A model generated the notes under the pieces. That model worked only from the letters and a program-made list of their open reading frames with translations. It was not told where the DNA came from and did no database searches. The position numbers were made by a program, and so were the translations under genes. Below, in pieces: positions 24,953 through 32,311 of a stretch of DNA of 34,292 nucleotides (position 1 is the stretch's first letter; the number at the start of each line of letters is the position of its first letter). The DNA is from Tidjanibacter sp. (GTDB lineage Bacteria; Bacteroidota; Bacteroidia; Bacteroidales; Rikenellaceae): the NCBI GenBank assembly GCA_017390585.1, contig JAFPBB010000020.1, positions 1-34,292 on the forward strand. The letters run 5' to 3'.

Positions 24953-26143
24953 TTACAGTTCCAAGTCTACATCGTGCAACTCAACCCAAGGCAGACCCTG
25001 AGGACCAAGCTCGGCCAAGAAGGGATCGGGATCGAACTCCTCCACATTGTGTACGCCGGGCATCACCCACAGACCCTTGGCGAACATAGCTGCACCCAGA
25101 GCGGCAGGTACGCCGGTGGTGTAGCTCACAGCCTGAGTGCCGGTCTCCTTGTAGGCGGCGGCGTGGTCGCAGTTGTTGTAGATGTAGTAGGTCTTCTCCT
25201 TGCCATCTTTGATACCGCGGATGCGGCAGCCGATGGAGGTCTCACCGTGGTAGTTCTCGCCCAGAGTTTTGGGATCGGGAAGCACTGCCTTGAGGAATTG
25301 GATGGGCACAATCTCCATACCATTATACATAATGGGGTCGATGCGGGCCATACCGATGTCCTGAATCACGCGGAGGTGGGTGAGGTACTCCTGACCAAAG
25401 GTCATCCAGAACCTTGCGCGCTTGATGGTGGGGTAGTTGATCACAAGGCTCTCCAGCTCCTCGTGGTAGAGAAGGTAGCTCTCGCGGGGACCGATGTTGG
25501 GATAGTTGAGGGTCTTGTGAATCTCGAGCGAGCCGGTGGTTACCCACTCGCCATTCTCCCAATAGCGTCCGTTCTGGGTAATCTCGCGGATGTTGATCTC
25601 TGGGTTGAAGTTGGTGGCAAAAGCCTTGCCGTGGTTACCTGCGTTGCAGTCCACGATGTCGAGGTAGTGGATCTCGTCGAAGTGGTGCTTGGCTGCATAG
25701 GCGGTGAAGATTGCCGACACGCCGGGGTCGAAGCCGCAACCGAGGATGGCGGTGAGGCCGGCCTTCTCAAACCTCTCGCGGTAGGCCCACTGCCACGAAT
25801 ACTCGAAGTGGGCCTCATCGAGGGGCTCGTAGTTGGCAGTATCGAGGTAGTTTACGCCACACTCCAGACAGGCGTCCATAATGGTGAGGTCCTGATAGGG
25901 GAGCGCAACATTGATTACGATATCGGGTTTGAAGCCCCTCATTACACGGCAGATGTCGGCCACGTTGTCGGCATCGACCTGCTCGGTTTTGATGCGGTCG
26001 CCACCGATGGCTGCTGCGATCTGGTCGCATTTGCTTTTTGTGCGGCTTGCGAGCATAACGTCGGTGAATACGGGGTTTGCTGCTACTTTGTGTGCCACGA
26101 CTGTTCCCACGCCGCCGGCACCGATGATGAGTACTCTACACAT
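24953..26143 (-). CDS. Carboxynorspermidine synthase (saccharopine dehydrogenase family)
   Basis: NADPH-dependent enzyme that condenses aspartate beta-semialdehyde with putrescine or diaminopropane to give carboxyspermidine or carboxynorspermidine. The 396-residue protein starts with a Rossmann motif, VLIIGAGGVGTVV (about 4-16), then a saccharopine-dehydrogenase core with the segments YLDTANYE, GCGFDPGVSAIF and DCNAGNHGK. Alone it could be read as saccharopine dehydrogenase (Lys1/LysDH), but adjacency to nspC (131 bases downstream) makes carboxynorspermidine synthase the better call. It has the best promoter match in the window upstream. Confidence 0.92.
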   Translation of the reverse strand: MCRVLIIGAGGVGTVVAHKVAANPVFTDVMLASRTKSKCDQIAAAIGGDRIKTEQVDADNVADICRVMRGFKPDIVINVALPYQDLTIMDACLECGVNYLDTANYEPLDEAHFEYSWQWAYRERFEKAGLTAILGCGFDPGVSAIFTAYAAKHHFDEIHYLDIVDCNAGNHGKAFATNFNPEINIREITQNGRYWENGEWVTTGSLEIHKTLNYPNIGPRESYLLYHEELESLVINYPTIKRARFWMTFGQEYLTHLRVIQDIGMARIDPIMYNGMEIVPIQFLKAVLPDPKTLGENYHGETSIGCRIRGIKDGKEKTYYIYNNCDHAAAYKETGTQAVSYTTGVPAALGAAMFAKGLWVMPGVHNVEEFDPDPFLAELGPQGLPWVELHDVDLEL

Positions 26144-26219
26144 AGCTTTTGTTAATCTTCTCTTTGTTTGTGAGGGTTTATTTTCGGTTTTCTGATTTGT
26201 CTGAGGTTATTCCAACATA

Positions 26220-26250
26220 CAAATATAAGTATAATAATCGAAATAACAAA
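26220..26250 (-). promoter_or_regulatory. Promoter of the polyamine gene pair
   Basis: Minus-strand TTTG (26250-26247), a 19-base spacer and TATATTTG (26227-26220) match the Bacteroidetes -33/-7 consensus exactly. The start site would lie about 70 bases before the synthase ATG. The -33 TTTG is the end of the T tract of the adjacent sigma-operon terminator. Confidence 0.7.
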
Positions 26251-26252
26251 AA

Positions 26253-26280
26253 AGGAGGGATGCCTCACGGCAACCCTCCT
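26253..26280 (-). terminator. Intrinsic terminator of the sigma factor operon
   Basis: AGGAGGG-A-TGCC (26253-26264) pairs with GGCA-A-CCCTCCT (26269-26280) across a 4-base loop with one internal mismatch. On the minus strand the stem is followed at once by a run of T residues (TTTTTTTG), the standard arrangement. It lies 21 bases after the stop of the small ORF. Confidence 0.8.
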
Positions 26281-26301
26281 CCAATCAAACTTCTCTAACA
26301 C

Positions 26302-26577
26302 CTAATTGACTGCTCCAGATAGAGACTCGCTGAGCAATGCGTCGAGAAAGAGCAACTCTGCATCTTCGCAAATGACGTATTGCAAGAGCATTTCGTAGTC
26401 TTCTGTAGATGAGCAGTTTGTTGTTTTGTCGTAGTCCATATTTCCCATAGGCAGATGCGTTTTGTGGGTTATCTGTTTGTCCATATAACGCACCTTTACT
26501 GCGGGATATTGTGTGTCTACCCAAATGTGTGTAACATTTTTTTTGTCGGCTCCTCTGGGTGGGGCGACTAGGGGCAT
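26302..26577 (-). CDS. Small hypothetical protein coupled to the sigma factor gene
   Basis: A 91-codon ORF starts three bases after the sigma factor stop codon and ends 21 bases before a strong terminator, so it would be the second and last gene of a two-gene unit. The protein starts MPLVAPPRGADKK, has a polar middle and an acidic, Leu-rich end (EDAELLFLDALLSESL) that could form an amphipathic helix. No transmembrane segment is seen, so it is not a classical membrane anti-sigma factor. Base use is more AT-rich than its neighbours. I recognise no family. Position makes a soluble regulator of the sigma factor conceivable, but that is a guess; it may also be non-coding sequence before the terminator. 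Confidence 0.5.
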   Translation of the reverse strand: MPLVAPPRGADKKNVTHIWVDTQYPAVKVRYMDKQITHKTHLPMGNMDYDKTTNCSSTEDYEMLLQYVICEDAELLFLDALLSESLSGAVN

Positions 26578-26580
26578 CTG

Positions 26581-27171
26581 CTATTGGAGTGCAATGTTGT
26601 TCTCGCGGATGAGCTTGCGGAGGTTGATCAGTGCATAGCGCATACGTCCGAGCGCGGTGTTGATGCTCACCTCGGTCTGCTCGGCTATCTCCTTGAAGGA
26701 GAGGCCGCTGAAGTAGCGTAGGCGCACCACCTCCTGCTGTTCGTCGGGGAGTGAGTCGACCAGGCGTCGCAGGTCGGCGGCAATCTGCTCGCCCACGAGG
26801 GTGTCCTCAATGGAGCCTTCCGAGAGGCGTTGTGAGGAGAGGATGTCGTAGCCTGCTGCGGACTCGTTGATGGTCTTATTCTGCTTTTCGGCACGGAAGT
26901 GGTCGATGACCTGATTGTGGGCTATACGCATAACCCACGAAACGAACTTGCCGTTCTCTTTGTAGCGTCCCTCGTCGATGACGCGCACTGCTTTGATGAG
27001 GGTCTCCTGATAGATGTCGTCGGCCAAATCGCGGTCTTTGACCATCATACGGACATAGTCGTAGATGCGACTGCTGTGACGATCGATAAGTTGTGAGATA
27101 GCCTCTTTGTTGCCCATAGCATAAGCCGCGAGCAACTCGCTGTCGCTCTGGCTTCTTGAGATTTCAATCAT
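26581..27171 (-). CDS. ECF-type RNA polymerase sigma factor (sigma-70 family)
   Basis: Directs RNA polymerase to alternative promoters. The 196-residue protein has sigma region 2 at about 25-95 (including DLADDIYQETLIKA and VSWVMRIAHNQVIDHFR) and region 4 at about 135-190 (LPDEQQEVVRLRYFSGLSFKEIAEQ... with the helix-turn-helix), and no regions 1 or 3. This is the ECF/SigW-like layout. The frame remains open 100 codons upstream, but that stretch crosses the AT-rich leader and its translation is not sigma-like; the ATG at 27169-27171 (MIEISRSQSD) is the natural start. No membrane anti-sigma gene is adjacent; only a 91-codon ORF follows. A candidate promoter lies about 100 bases upstream. Confidence 0.93.
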   Translation of the reverse strand: MIEISRSQSDSELLAAYAMGNKEAISQLIDRHSSRIYDYVRMMVKDRDLADDIYQETLIKAVRVIDEGRYKENGKFVSWVMRIAHNQVIDHFRAEKQNKTINESAAGYDILSSQRLSEGSIEDTLVGEQIAADLRRLVDSLPDEQQEVVRLRYFSGLSFKEIAEQTEVSINTALGRMRYALINLRKLIRENNIALQ

Positions 27172-27266
27172 ACTCTTTCTTCTTGTAAATTGGTTAAAGA
27201 GTAGATGTTTCCTATAGGCAAAAGAGTTTTTAGTGATACATAAACCGCCCTTGGGCGGCAAAAGAA

Positions 27267-27350
27267 ACTGCGTGCAAGATAGAGCTTTTTCCCCTAATTT
27301 CCAAATCAAACACGAGTTTTTTCCTTTTTGCTCATCTCTGTGCACGCAGT
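27267..27350. repeat. Perfect 10-base inverted arms flanking the sigma promoter
   Basis: ACTGCGTGCA at 27267-27276 and its exact reverse complement TGCACGCAGT at 27341-27350 enclose 64 bases. The lower arm overlaps the predicted -7 box and start site; the upper arm would lie near -75. Confidence 0.6.
27274..27305 (-). promoter_or_regulatory. Candidate promoter of the sigma factor gene
   Basis: Minus-strand TTTG (27305-27302), a 20-base spacer and TATCTTGC (27281-27274) resemble TTTG/TAnnTTTG, with an imperfect -7. The start would be near 27268, giving a leader of about 97 bases with a small GC hairpin. Confidence 0.4.
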
Positions 27351-27555
27351 CTGCAACAAGATGAACAATTATTGTGCCAAAGAGGACATCGAGCCCCCTC
27401 TGTGGCTGAGGCGGAGTGCCCCTTTGTGGATGGTATTGTTCGACACAACAGGTTGTTGCAGATGTGAACAACGACCCTCCCGTGTGGTGGAAGAGTCGTT
27501 GTGTGTGGTGCTGCTATCGAGCTTGCAAGGGGTGTAGACGGTGTTGCCAATGAGG

Positions 27556-28890
27556 CTACAGGTCGGTGTTCCACTCGCCTGCCGCATCGGGGTAGACAAT
27601 GGGGCGGGTCTCACCTTCGATGGCCTTCATTGCAAGGTAGCTCTCATATAGGCAGATGCCATTCTGTGCGTTGTGGCCGATGGCAAACATCACCACCGAG
27701 GGGTGGAGTTTGGTGGTGTGGTAGGCCATCTGTGCCCTCCAGATGTAGCTCTCCCTCCAGAGGGGATTGTTACTTGGCGAGGAGGAGATGTCCAAATCGG
27801 GCGTGGTGATATCGGCAGAGGTACACACCAGCATTCCCACCTTGTCGCACAGCGAGTAGAACTCATCCGACGCAGGGCGAGGTGTGAACACAAGATTGTA
27901 GCCCTCCTTGCGGAGCTTGTTCAATTCGCTCTCGGTGGGCTCGGCTTGCTCGGGGTGTATGGTTGTGGCTTTGATGTCGATGGGGGTGCCATTGAGCACA
28001 AGTCCGCTCTCGTCGGCTTCGGCTGTGCGGAAACCAATCTGCTTGGTGGTGAACTCTTTGATGCGGTTCTCGTGGCGAGTGTAGACCACAAGGCGGTAGA
28101 GATTGGGCTCCTCGGGACTCCACCTCTTGGCGGCGGGCACGCGGGTGAAGAAGTTGACCGTATCGCGCGAGAGCATTGCGGTGGTGACCACTTTGTTGGC
28201 ACTTGTGAGGAGCTTGCCTTCGGGGGAGTAGAGTTCGTAGTAGACGGTGTAGTCCTTGCTGTTGAGTAGGAAGGATTGCATCACCACGCCGAGGTTGAGT
28301 AGGCCGTCGCCCTGCTTGTTGAACTTGGTTGCCACAACGTAGTCGGCCACAGCCACTCGTGGGGGTGTGAGTAGGGCTGCCTTGCGGAATGTGAGGGGAG
28401 TTGTTGAGGGCCCCTCGAGAGCTTGTGCGGCATAGTTGCGGTGGACGGTGATGGCGATGGTGTTGTGGTTCTCCTTGAGTTTCTTGGTAAGATCAAACTC
28501 CGAGCGACCTCTTCCTGCAGAGGTGTAGCCCACCTCCACGTCGTTGACTGCCACGCTGATGGCACCTGTTGCGCCCTCCACTCGGAGGACCATCTCCTTG
28601 TCGTCGAAGCGATAGTTGCGTTTGAAGCGTGCCGTGTAGCGTGTGCCCTCGGGGAGGGAGTCCACCTGCCACGACTCCAACGGGATGATGAAGTCCGACG
28701 CCGCTGCGGCATCCATCTGCTCACGGGAGGGATAGAGTGGTAGCGCACTGCGTGGGGTGAGCAGGGCGTGGGATATGTTGTCGGGCGAAGCGAGTGCTAC
28801 CGATGCGGGTGTGTGGGGCTCTATTTGTGCTGCCACGCGAGGTACGGCGAGGAGCAAAAGGGCCCAAAGTAGGGTGGATAGGTGTCTCAT
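27556..28890 (-). CDS. Truncated GH2-like secreted protein, probable pseudoenzyme
   Basis: A 444-residue protein with a signal peptide (1-21, LLWALLLLAVPRVAAQ) and the GH2 order: sugar-binding jelly roll (about 75-175), Ig-like beta sandwich (about 185-300, ending KEFTTKQIGFRT) and the start of a TIM barrel. The barrel is degenerate. Where active GH2 enzymes have the acid/base Glu in a GNE motif, this protein reads FAIGHNAQNG, with Asn407 at the Glu position, and it stops at EWNTDL (444), well before the nucleophile region. The usual RxSHYP and DEAN-like segments are also altered (FTPRPA, CTSADI). It is unlikely to hydrolyse glycosides; a binding role is possible. The stop is clean, with no obvious continuation in another frame, so I call it an intact reduced gene rather than a frameshift. 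It is divergent from the HsdR-N gene. Confidence 0.85.
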   Translation of the reverse strand: MRHLSTLLWALLLLAVPRVAAQIEPHTPASVALASPDNISHALLTPRSALPLYPSREQMDAAAASDFIIPLESWQVDSLPEGTRYTARFKRNYRFDDKEMVLRVEGATGAISVAVNDVEVGYTSAGRGRSEFDLTKKLKENHNTIAITVHRNYAAQALEGPSTTPLTFRKAALLTPPRVAVADYVVATKFNKQGDGLLNLGVVMQSFLLNSKDYTVYYELYSPEGKLLTSANKVVTTAMLSRDTVNFFTRVPAAKRWSPEEPNLYRLVVYTRHENRIKEFTTKQIGFRTAEADESGLVLNGTPIDIKATTIHPEQAEPTESELNKLRKEGYNLVFTPRPASDEFYSLCDKVGMLVCTSADITTPDLDISSSPSNNPLWRESYIWRAQMAYHTTKLHPSVVMFAIGHNAQNGICLYESYLAMKAIEGETRPIVYPDAAGEWNTDL

Positions 28891-28904
28891 TGCAAAAAAA
28901 TGTC

Positions 28905-28912
28905 TATATTTG
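28905..28912 (+). promoter_or_regulatory. -7 box for the HsdR-N gene
   Basis: TATATTTG matches TAnnTTTG exactly in the 35-base divergent gap. The transcript would begin only a few bases before the ATG at 28926. A -33 element is not evident. Confidence 0.4.
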
Positions 28913-28925
28913 ACCCTATAAAAGT

Positions 28926-29384
28926 ATGCATTTTTTGGGAGATAACGAAAAATATGGCGATTTTCTCTTCGCGCCCCACGGCTTGCGCCTGCGCCACAAC
29001 TCCTCCGGGGAGTGTGAGGTGTGGGCGCCTATGCGTCGTAAGTGGCTGATTCTAACGCCCGAAGAGGAGGTGCGCCGTAGGGTTGTGGCCCATCTTGTGG
29101 AGCGACTCGGAGTTCCTGCCACCCACATTGTCGAGGAGTATCCCGTGATGCTCAATGGCCAGCCGCAGAGGGCCGATGTGGTGGTTGTCGACCGGGATTT
29201 GAGACCCTGGTTGGTGGTGGAGTGCAAGGCTCCCGAGGTGTCGTTGCGGGGTGTTGTGAACCAAGTGGTGCGCTACAATAGCGTAGTTGGTGCTCGGCAG
29301 GTGGTTGTGACCAACGGCCACGCCCTCGAGGCCTACGCCCTCACTCCCGATGGCACCTATGCTCCCTGTGACTTTCCGCTTTGA
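28926..29384 (+). CDS. Orphan HsdR N-terminal-like (PD-(D/E)XK) protein
   Basis: A 152-residue protein resembling the N-terminal nuclease domain of type I restriction R subunits (HSDR_N_2). The PD-(D/E)XK core is visible: Asp84 in QRADVVVVDRD, Glu99 and Lys101 in LVVECKAP, and Gln113/Tyr117 in VNQVVRYN, which matches the QxxxY-type motif. There is no helicase part, and no hsdM, hsdS or other restriction gene nearby. Stand-alone proteins of this type are frequent in Bacteroidetes and are often annotated as restriction-related, but their role is not established. The short leader and exact -7 box suggest a single-gene transcript. Confidence 0.85.
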   Translation: MHFLGDNEKYGDFLFAPHGLRLRHNSSGECEVWAPMRRKWLILTPEEEVRRRVVAHLVERLGVPATHIVEEYPVMLNGQPQRADVVVVDRDLRPWLVVECKAPEVSLRGVVNQVVRYNSVVGARQVVVTNGHALEAYALTPDGTYAPCDFPL

Positions 29385-29416
29385 TAGGCGAATCTCTCTT
29401 CTCTCTGCCGAGGATG

Positions 29417-29734
29417 CTACAAGTCGGCCAGACGCTCCATTATGTTATCCGTAAGATTGTCTATGGCAGCCACAGTCTCGTCCACTGCGGCCTTGATTCT
29501 GTCTGCCTCGGTGAGAGGTGCGCTCTCGCCATAGCCGTCATAGGGCCTGACAAAGAGGTAGTTGTCGCCACCATCACTCCAGAGTATGTTGTCGATGTAG
29601 TAGATGTCGGCATAGGATTCGGGAGCGTTGGAGGTGGCCTTGACGAGTGTGCCGGCCACGGGTATGGCGCTGAGCGTCACGGAGGCTCCGGTGTGCCATC
29701 CCTCGGTGTAGTGTATGAGTGTGAAGTGATACAT
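29417..29734 (-). CDS. Hypothetical protein, 105 residues
   Basis: The ORF begins MYHFTLIHYTEGWHTG and ends with an acidic helix-like segment (AVDETVAAIDNLTDNIMERLADL). No signal peptide, transmembrane helix or known motif is seen. It is convergent with the HsdR-N gene (32-base gap) and lies 106 bases beyond slyD, past a terminator, so it would need its own promoter; none is clear. The composition is like neighbouring coding sequence and the protein looks natural, but there is no family evidence. Confidence 0.5.
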   Translation of the reverse strand: MYHFTLIHYTEGWHTGASVTLSAIPVAGTLVKATSNAPESYADIYYIDNILWSDGGDNYLFVRPYDGYGESAPLTEADRIKAAVDETVAAIDNLTDNIMERLADL

Positions 29735-29782
29735 AGCGGTGGGATTTTGGTGAACTTGCAGTCAATCTCTCGGTTGGGAGGC

Positions 29783-29819
29783 TAAAAGACGAGGGCACCT
29801 TTCGTGCGGAAAAGTGCCC
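29783..29819 (-). terminator. Probable terminator after slyD
   Basis: GGGCACCTTTC (29793-29803) pairs with GAAAAGTGCCC (29809-29819) apart from one mismatch, around a 5-base loop. On the minus strand it is followed by TCGTCTTTT. It lies about 20 bases after the slyD stop. Confidence 0.6.
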
Positions 29820-29840
29820 CCGAATGGATAAGTGGTCCGA

Positions 29841-30386
29841 TTAGTGGCAGTGGCCGCCCTCGCAACCCTCGTCGCAGTTGCCCTCGCAACCACAACCCTC
29901 CTCGCCGCAACCGCAGCCGCAGGAGTGGGGATAGTCGTCGTCGGTAGCCTCGCGCACCTCCACAACCTCACCCTCGAAGTTGAGAGTCTTGTCGGCCATA
30001 GGGTGGTTGAAGTCCATCTTCACAGCCTCGTCGGTAACCTCCACAACAACGCCAATGACGGGCTGGCCCATCTGGGTCATCATAGGAATGCGGTTGCCGA
30101 TGGTGAGGAGGCCCTCCTCAATCTGGCCGTTGATCTCGAATGCGGGTTTGGGCACGTCGATAACCATATTGGGGTTCTTCACGCCATAGCCCTCCTCGGG
30201 CGAGAGAGTGAAGCTGTATTTGTCGCCGGGCTCGAGACCCACGAGGTACTCCTCGAATTTGGGCAGGAGCATACCGATGCCGTGTACGAACTGCAGGGGA
30301 GCCTCTTTGGTTGCCTGGTCGGCAATCTGGCCGTCTACGGTGAGGGTGTAGCTGATGGCTACGAATTTCTGATTCTCGATTTTCAT
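29841..30386 (-). CDS. slyD: FKBP-type peptidyl-prolyl isomerase SlyD
   Basis: Cis-trans prolyl isomerase and chaperone with metal-binding ability. The 181-residue protein has the split FKBP domain (about 1-65 and 125-145) around the insert-in-flap chaperone domain (about 70-125) and segments LQFVHGIGMLLPKFEEYLVG and SPEEGYG. The last 30 residues form a Cys/His/Gly-rich tail with eight Cys (156-180) and three His, fitting SlyD nickel or zinc binding. Length is close to the family. It is transcribed alone, 99 bases after the GNAT gene on the same strand, and followed by a terminator. Confidence 0.94.
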   Translation of the reverse strand: MKIENQKFVAISYTLTVDGQIADQATKEAPLQFVHGIGMLLPKFEEYLVGLEPGDKYSFTLSPEEGYGVKNPNMVIDVPKPAFEINGQIEEGLLTIGNRIPMMTQMGQPVIGVVVEVTDEAVKMDFNHPMADKTLNFEGEVVEVREATDDDYPHSCGCGCGEEGCGCEGNCDEGCEGGHCH

Positions 30387-30485
30387 TGTTTTCTTGTTGC
30401 TTTTATGTTTGTTTTGTTCTCCTCTGTGGGGAAGTAGTGTATTGTCGTTCTATTGGCTAACGTAGAGCCGAGTGGTTCTATTGTC

Positions 30486-31019
30486 CTATTTGAGGGGGTT
30501 GATAAGCTGCAGGAGATACTCATCGAGCCAATCGGTGGTGGTGCGTACCCACTCTTTCTTCAGACCAACCACGCTGAAGTTCTTGCTCCTGAAGAGGTTG
30601 AGACTGCGGGTGTTGTTGGAGAGAATGTTGCAGTAGAGCTGGTTGAGGCCCAAAAACTGGAACGAGTAGCGAATCAGTGCCTGCAGTGCGCTCGAGGCGT
30701 AGCCCTGACCCTCGTCGTCCTTGTCGTAGATGAGGATGCCCACGCCTGCACGCTGGTTGTAGGGGTCGATGTCGAAGAGGTCGATGGCTCCCACGGGCTT
30801 GCCACTGATCTTCGACTCGATGACGAGCCTCATCTGGCGAGTCTCGTAGATGTCATACTTCTGGTCCTCGATGAAGCGGCGGAGGATATACTTGGAGTAG
30901 GGGGCAACTGTGCCACTCATTTTCCAGATGCGTGGGTCGTTCTCCCAGCGGTAGAGAATCTCCACATCCTCGGGCTCGAGAGCTCGCAGTTTGATGATGT
31001 CGGTTTCGAGTGCGTTCAT
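30486..31019 (-). CDS. GNAT-family N-acetyltransferase
   Basis: A 177-residue acetyltransferase of the RimJ/RimL/SpeG-like GNAT branch. The acetyl-CoA site is suggested by DEGQGYASSALQALI (approx. 102-116, corresponding to the Q/RxxGxG/A loop), and LYCNILSNNTRSLNLFRSKNF matches the conserved C-terminal motif. The segment VGAIDLFDIDPYNQRA resembles that of spermidine or amine acetyltransferases, so a polyamine substrate is possible, which would relate to the polyamine genes elsewhere in the window; sequence alone does not fix it. It follows the ROK gene by 13 bases, so the two form an operon. Confidence 0.88.
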   Translation of the reverse strand: MNALETDIIKLRALEPEDVEILYRWENDPRIWKMSGTVAPYSKYILRRFIEDQKYDIYETRQMRLVIESKISGKPVGAIDLFDIDPYNQRAGVGILIYDKDDEGQGYASSALQALIRYSFQFLGLNQLYCNILSNNTRSLNLFRSKNFSVVGLKKEWVRTTTDWLDEYLLQLINPLK

Positions 31020-31032
31020 AGTCCGAGGTGTG

Positions 31033-32262
31033 TTAGAGTCCTATAACTTTGTTGCGGATGAGCATCGCTGCGCCGAGAGCACCCGCATCGGCTCCCATCT
31101 GCGAGAGTCGGAATTGGGTGTCCTTGTAGACGAGGTTCATCGAGTATTTGTTTGTGGCCGACTTGAGGGGCAACATCAGGTAGTCGCCCGCCTGCGCCAT
31201 ATTACCTCCGATGATCACCAATTCGGGGTTGAAGATGTTGATCAAGAAAGCAATACTCTTGCCAATCTTTTCGCCCGCCTCCTCAATGAGTTCGATGGAG
31301 AGGTTGTCGTCGTTCTTGGCGGCTGCAATGATGTCGTCGATATGGATGCTCTCGCCGGCACTCCACTTCTCCCTGAGGATGGTGTTCACGCCCGAGGCAA
31401 TCTGGAGGGCCATCTTGTTCTCAATGGCTATGCCGCTCACCTCCGTTTCGAGGCAACCCTTCTTGCCACACGAACAGATGATCTCGTTGTTGAAGAAGGG
31501 TGTGTGACCAAACTCGCCCGCAAAGCCACTCTTGCCGTAGTAGAGCTTGCCGTCGGCAATGATGCCGATGGCCACACCCTTACCCAAGTGGAGGTAGAGC
31601 ATATTCTTCTCCTTCACGCTGTCGCCCGAATAGTACTCCGCAAAGCACCTTGCTCTGGTGTCGTTCTCGACGAGCACGGTGATGCCCGTGGCCTCCTCCA
31701 TCGACTCCTTAAGCGACTTGTTGCTGCCCGTGAAGAACATATAGCTGTGACCCGTTGCGGGGTTTACGCGACCTGCAATGCAGAGACCCATACCGAGGAT
31801 TTTGCTCCTCTCCACGCCGCAGTCATTGAGGAACGAATTGACTATGCGGCATATCTCTGCCAAACACGACTCGTCGTCGGTGAGGGTGAAGGGGGTGTGG
31901 GTCTTGGTGGTGATGATGTTGTTCTTGAGGTCTGTCACAAGCATACAGATGTAGTCGCGTCCGATGTCCACTCCGGTGAAGTAGATGGCGGTGTTGGCCA
32001 GGCCGAAGATGTTGGGGCGACGTCCGCCGGCTGTCTCCACCTTGCCGTTGTCGACAACCACGCCCTCCTCGACGAGTTCGCCCACGAGCTTGGTCATTGT
32101 GGGCACGCTAATGTGCAGAGCCTTTGTGAGTTCTGCGAGCGTACACCAGCCGTTGACGGCCATATGGGCAATGATACTCTGCTTGAGCAGAATATTCTTG
32201 TGCGAGATGCCTTTGAGCTGTTCGCCGTCGGGTTGATAGAAGAAATCTTTAAGAAGTGCCAT
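31033..32262 (-). CDS. ROK-family transcriptional regulator (NagC/XylR-like)
   Basis: A 409-residue protein with an N-terminal winged helix-turn-helix (about 25-85; TLAELTKALHISVPTMTKLVGELVEEG) and a ROK domain (about 95-405). The zinc motif CxCGxxGCxE is intact (Cys263, Cys265, Cys270) and preceded by the GEFGHTPF segment with His253. The DxGxT phosphate motif of sugar kinases reads DIGRDYI here, so phosphorylation is unlikely and a sugar-sensing repressor fits better. It begins an operon with a GNAT gene. An 8+8 base inverted repeat lies upstream of its -7 box, a plausible autoregulatory operator. Confidence 0.93.
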   Translation of the reverse strand: MALLKDFFYQPDGEQLKGISHKNILLKQSIIAHMAVNGWCTLAELTKALHISVPTMTKLVGELVEEGVVVDNGKVETAGGRRPNIFGLANTAIYFTGVDIGRDYICMLVTDLKNNIITTKTHTPFTLTDDESCLAEICRIVNSFLNDCGVERSKILGMGLCIAGRVNPATGHSYMFFTGSNKSLKESMEEATGITVLVENDTRARCFAEYYSGDSVKEKNMLYLHLGKGVAIGIIADGKLYYGKSGFAGEFGHTPFFNNEIICSCGKKGCLETEVSGIAIENKMALQIASGVNTILREKWSAGESIHIDDIIAAAKNDDNLSIELIEEAGEKIGKSIAFLINIFNPELVIIGGNMAQAGDYLMLPLKSATNKYSMNLVYKDTQFRLSQMGADAGALGAAMLIRNKVIGL

Positions 32263-32294
32263 TGTGAGTTTTCCTCAAATTTTAATTCCAAGAA

Positions 32295-32302
32295 CAAAGA
32301 TA
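32295..32302 (-). promoter_or_regulatory. -7 box for the ROK/GNAT operon
   Basis: Minus-strand TATCTTTG matches TAnnTTTG exactly, about 33 bases before the ROK ATG. The expected -33 region falls inside the inverted repeat and lacks a clear TTG. Confidence 0.45.
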
Positions 32303-32311
32303 GATATTTTT

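Larger units (their letters stand above)
27172..27555. other. 384-base gene-free region upstream of the sigma factor
   Basis: Holds a candidate sigma-gene promoter (27274-27305), a pair of perfect 10-base inverted arms (27267-27276 and 27341-27350), a small hairpin CCGCCC/GGGCGG at about 27246-27259 inside the predicted leader, and a second inverted pair ACAACGAC/GTCGTTGT (27468-27475 and 27495-27502) near the GH2 gene end. Short ORFs exist on both strands (for example plus 27328-27537) but none looks coding. No clear terminator for the GH2-like gene is visible. Confidence 0.6.

Noticed and set aside
27172..27471. Longer start for the sigma factor
   Set aside because: The added 100 codons cross the promoter and leader and do not resemble any sigma region.
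27328..27614. Short ORFs on both strands after the GH2-like gene
   Set aside because: No plausible start context or family; considered as a continuation of the GH2 barrel by frameshift, but the sequence does not resemble the missing barrel.
29841..29930. Cys/His-rich tail of SlyD
   Set aside because: A metal-binding tail is a standard SlyD feature.
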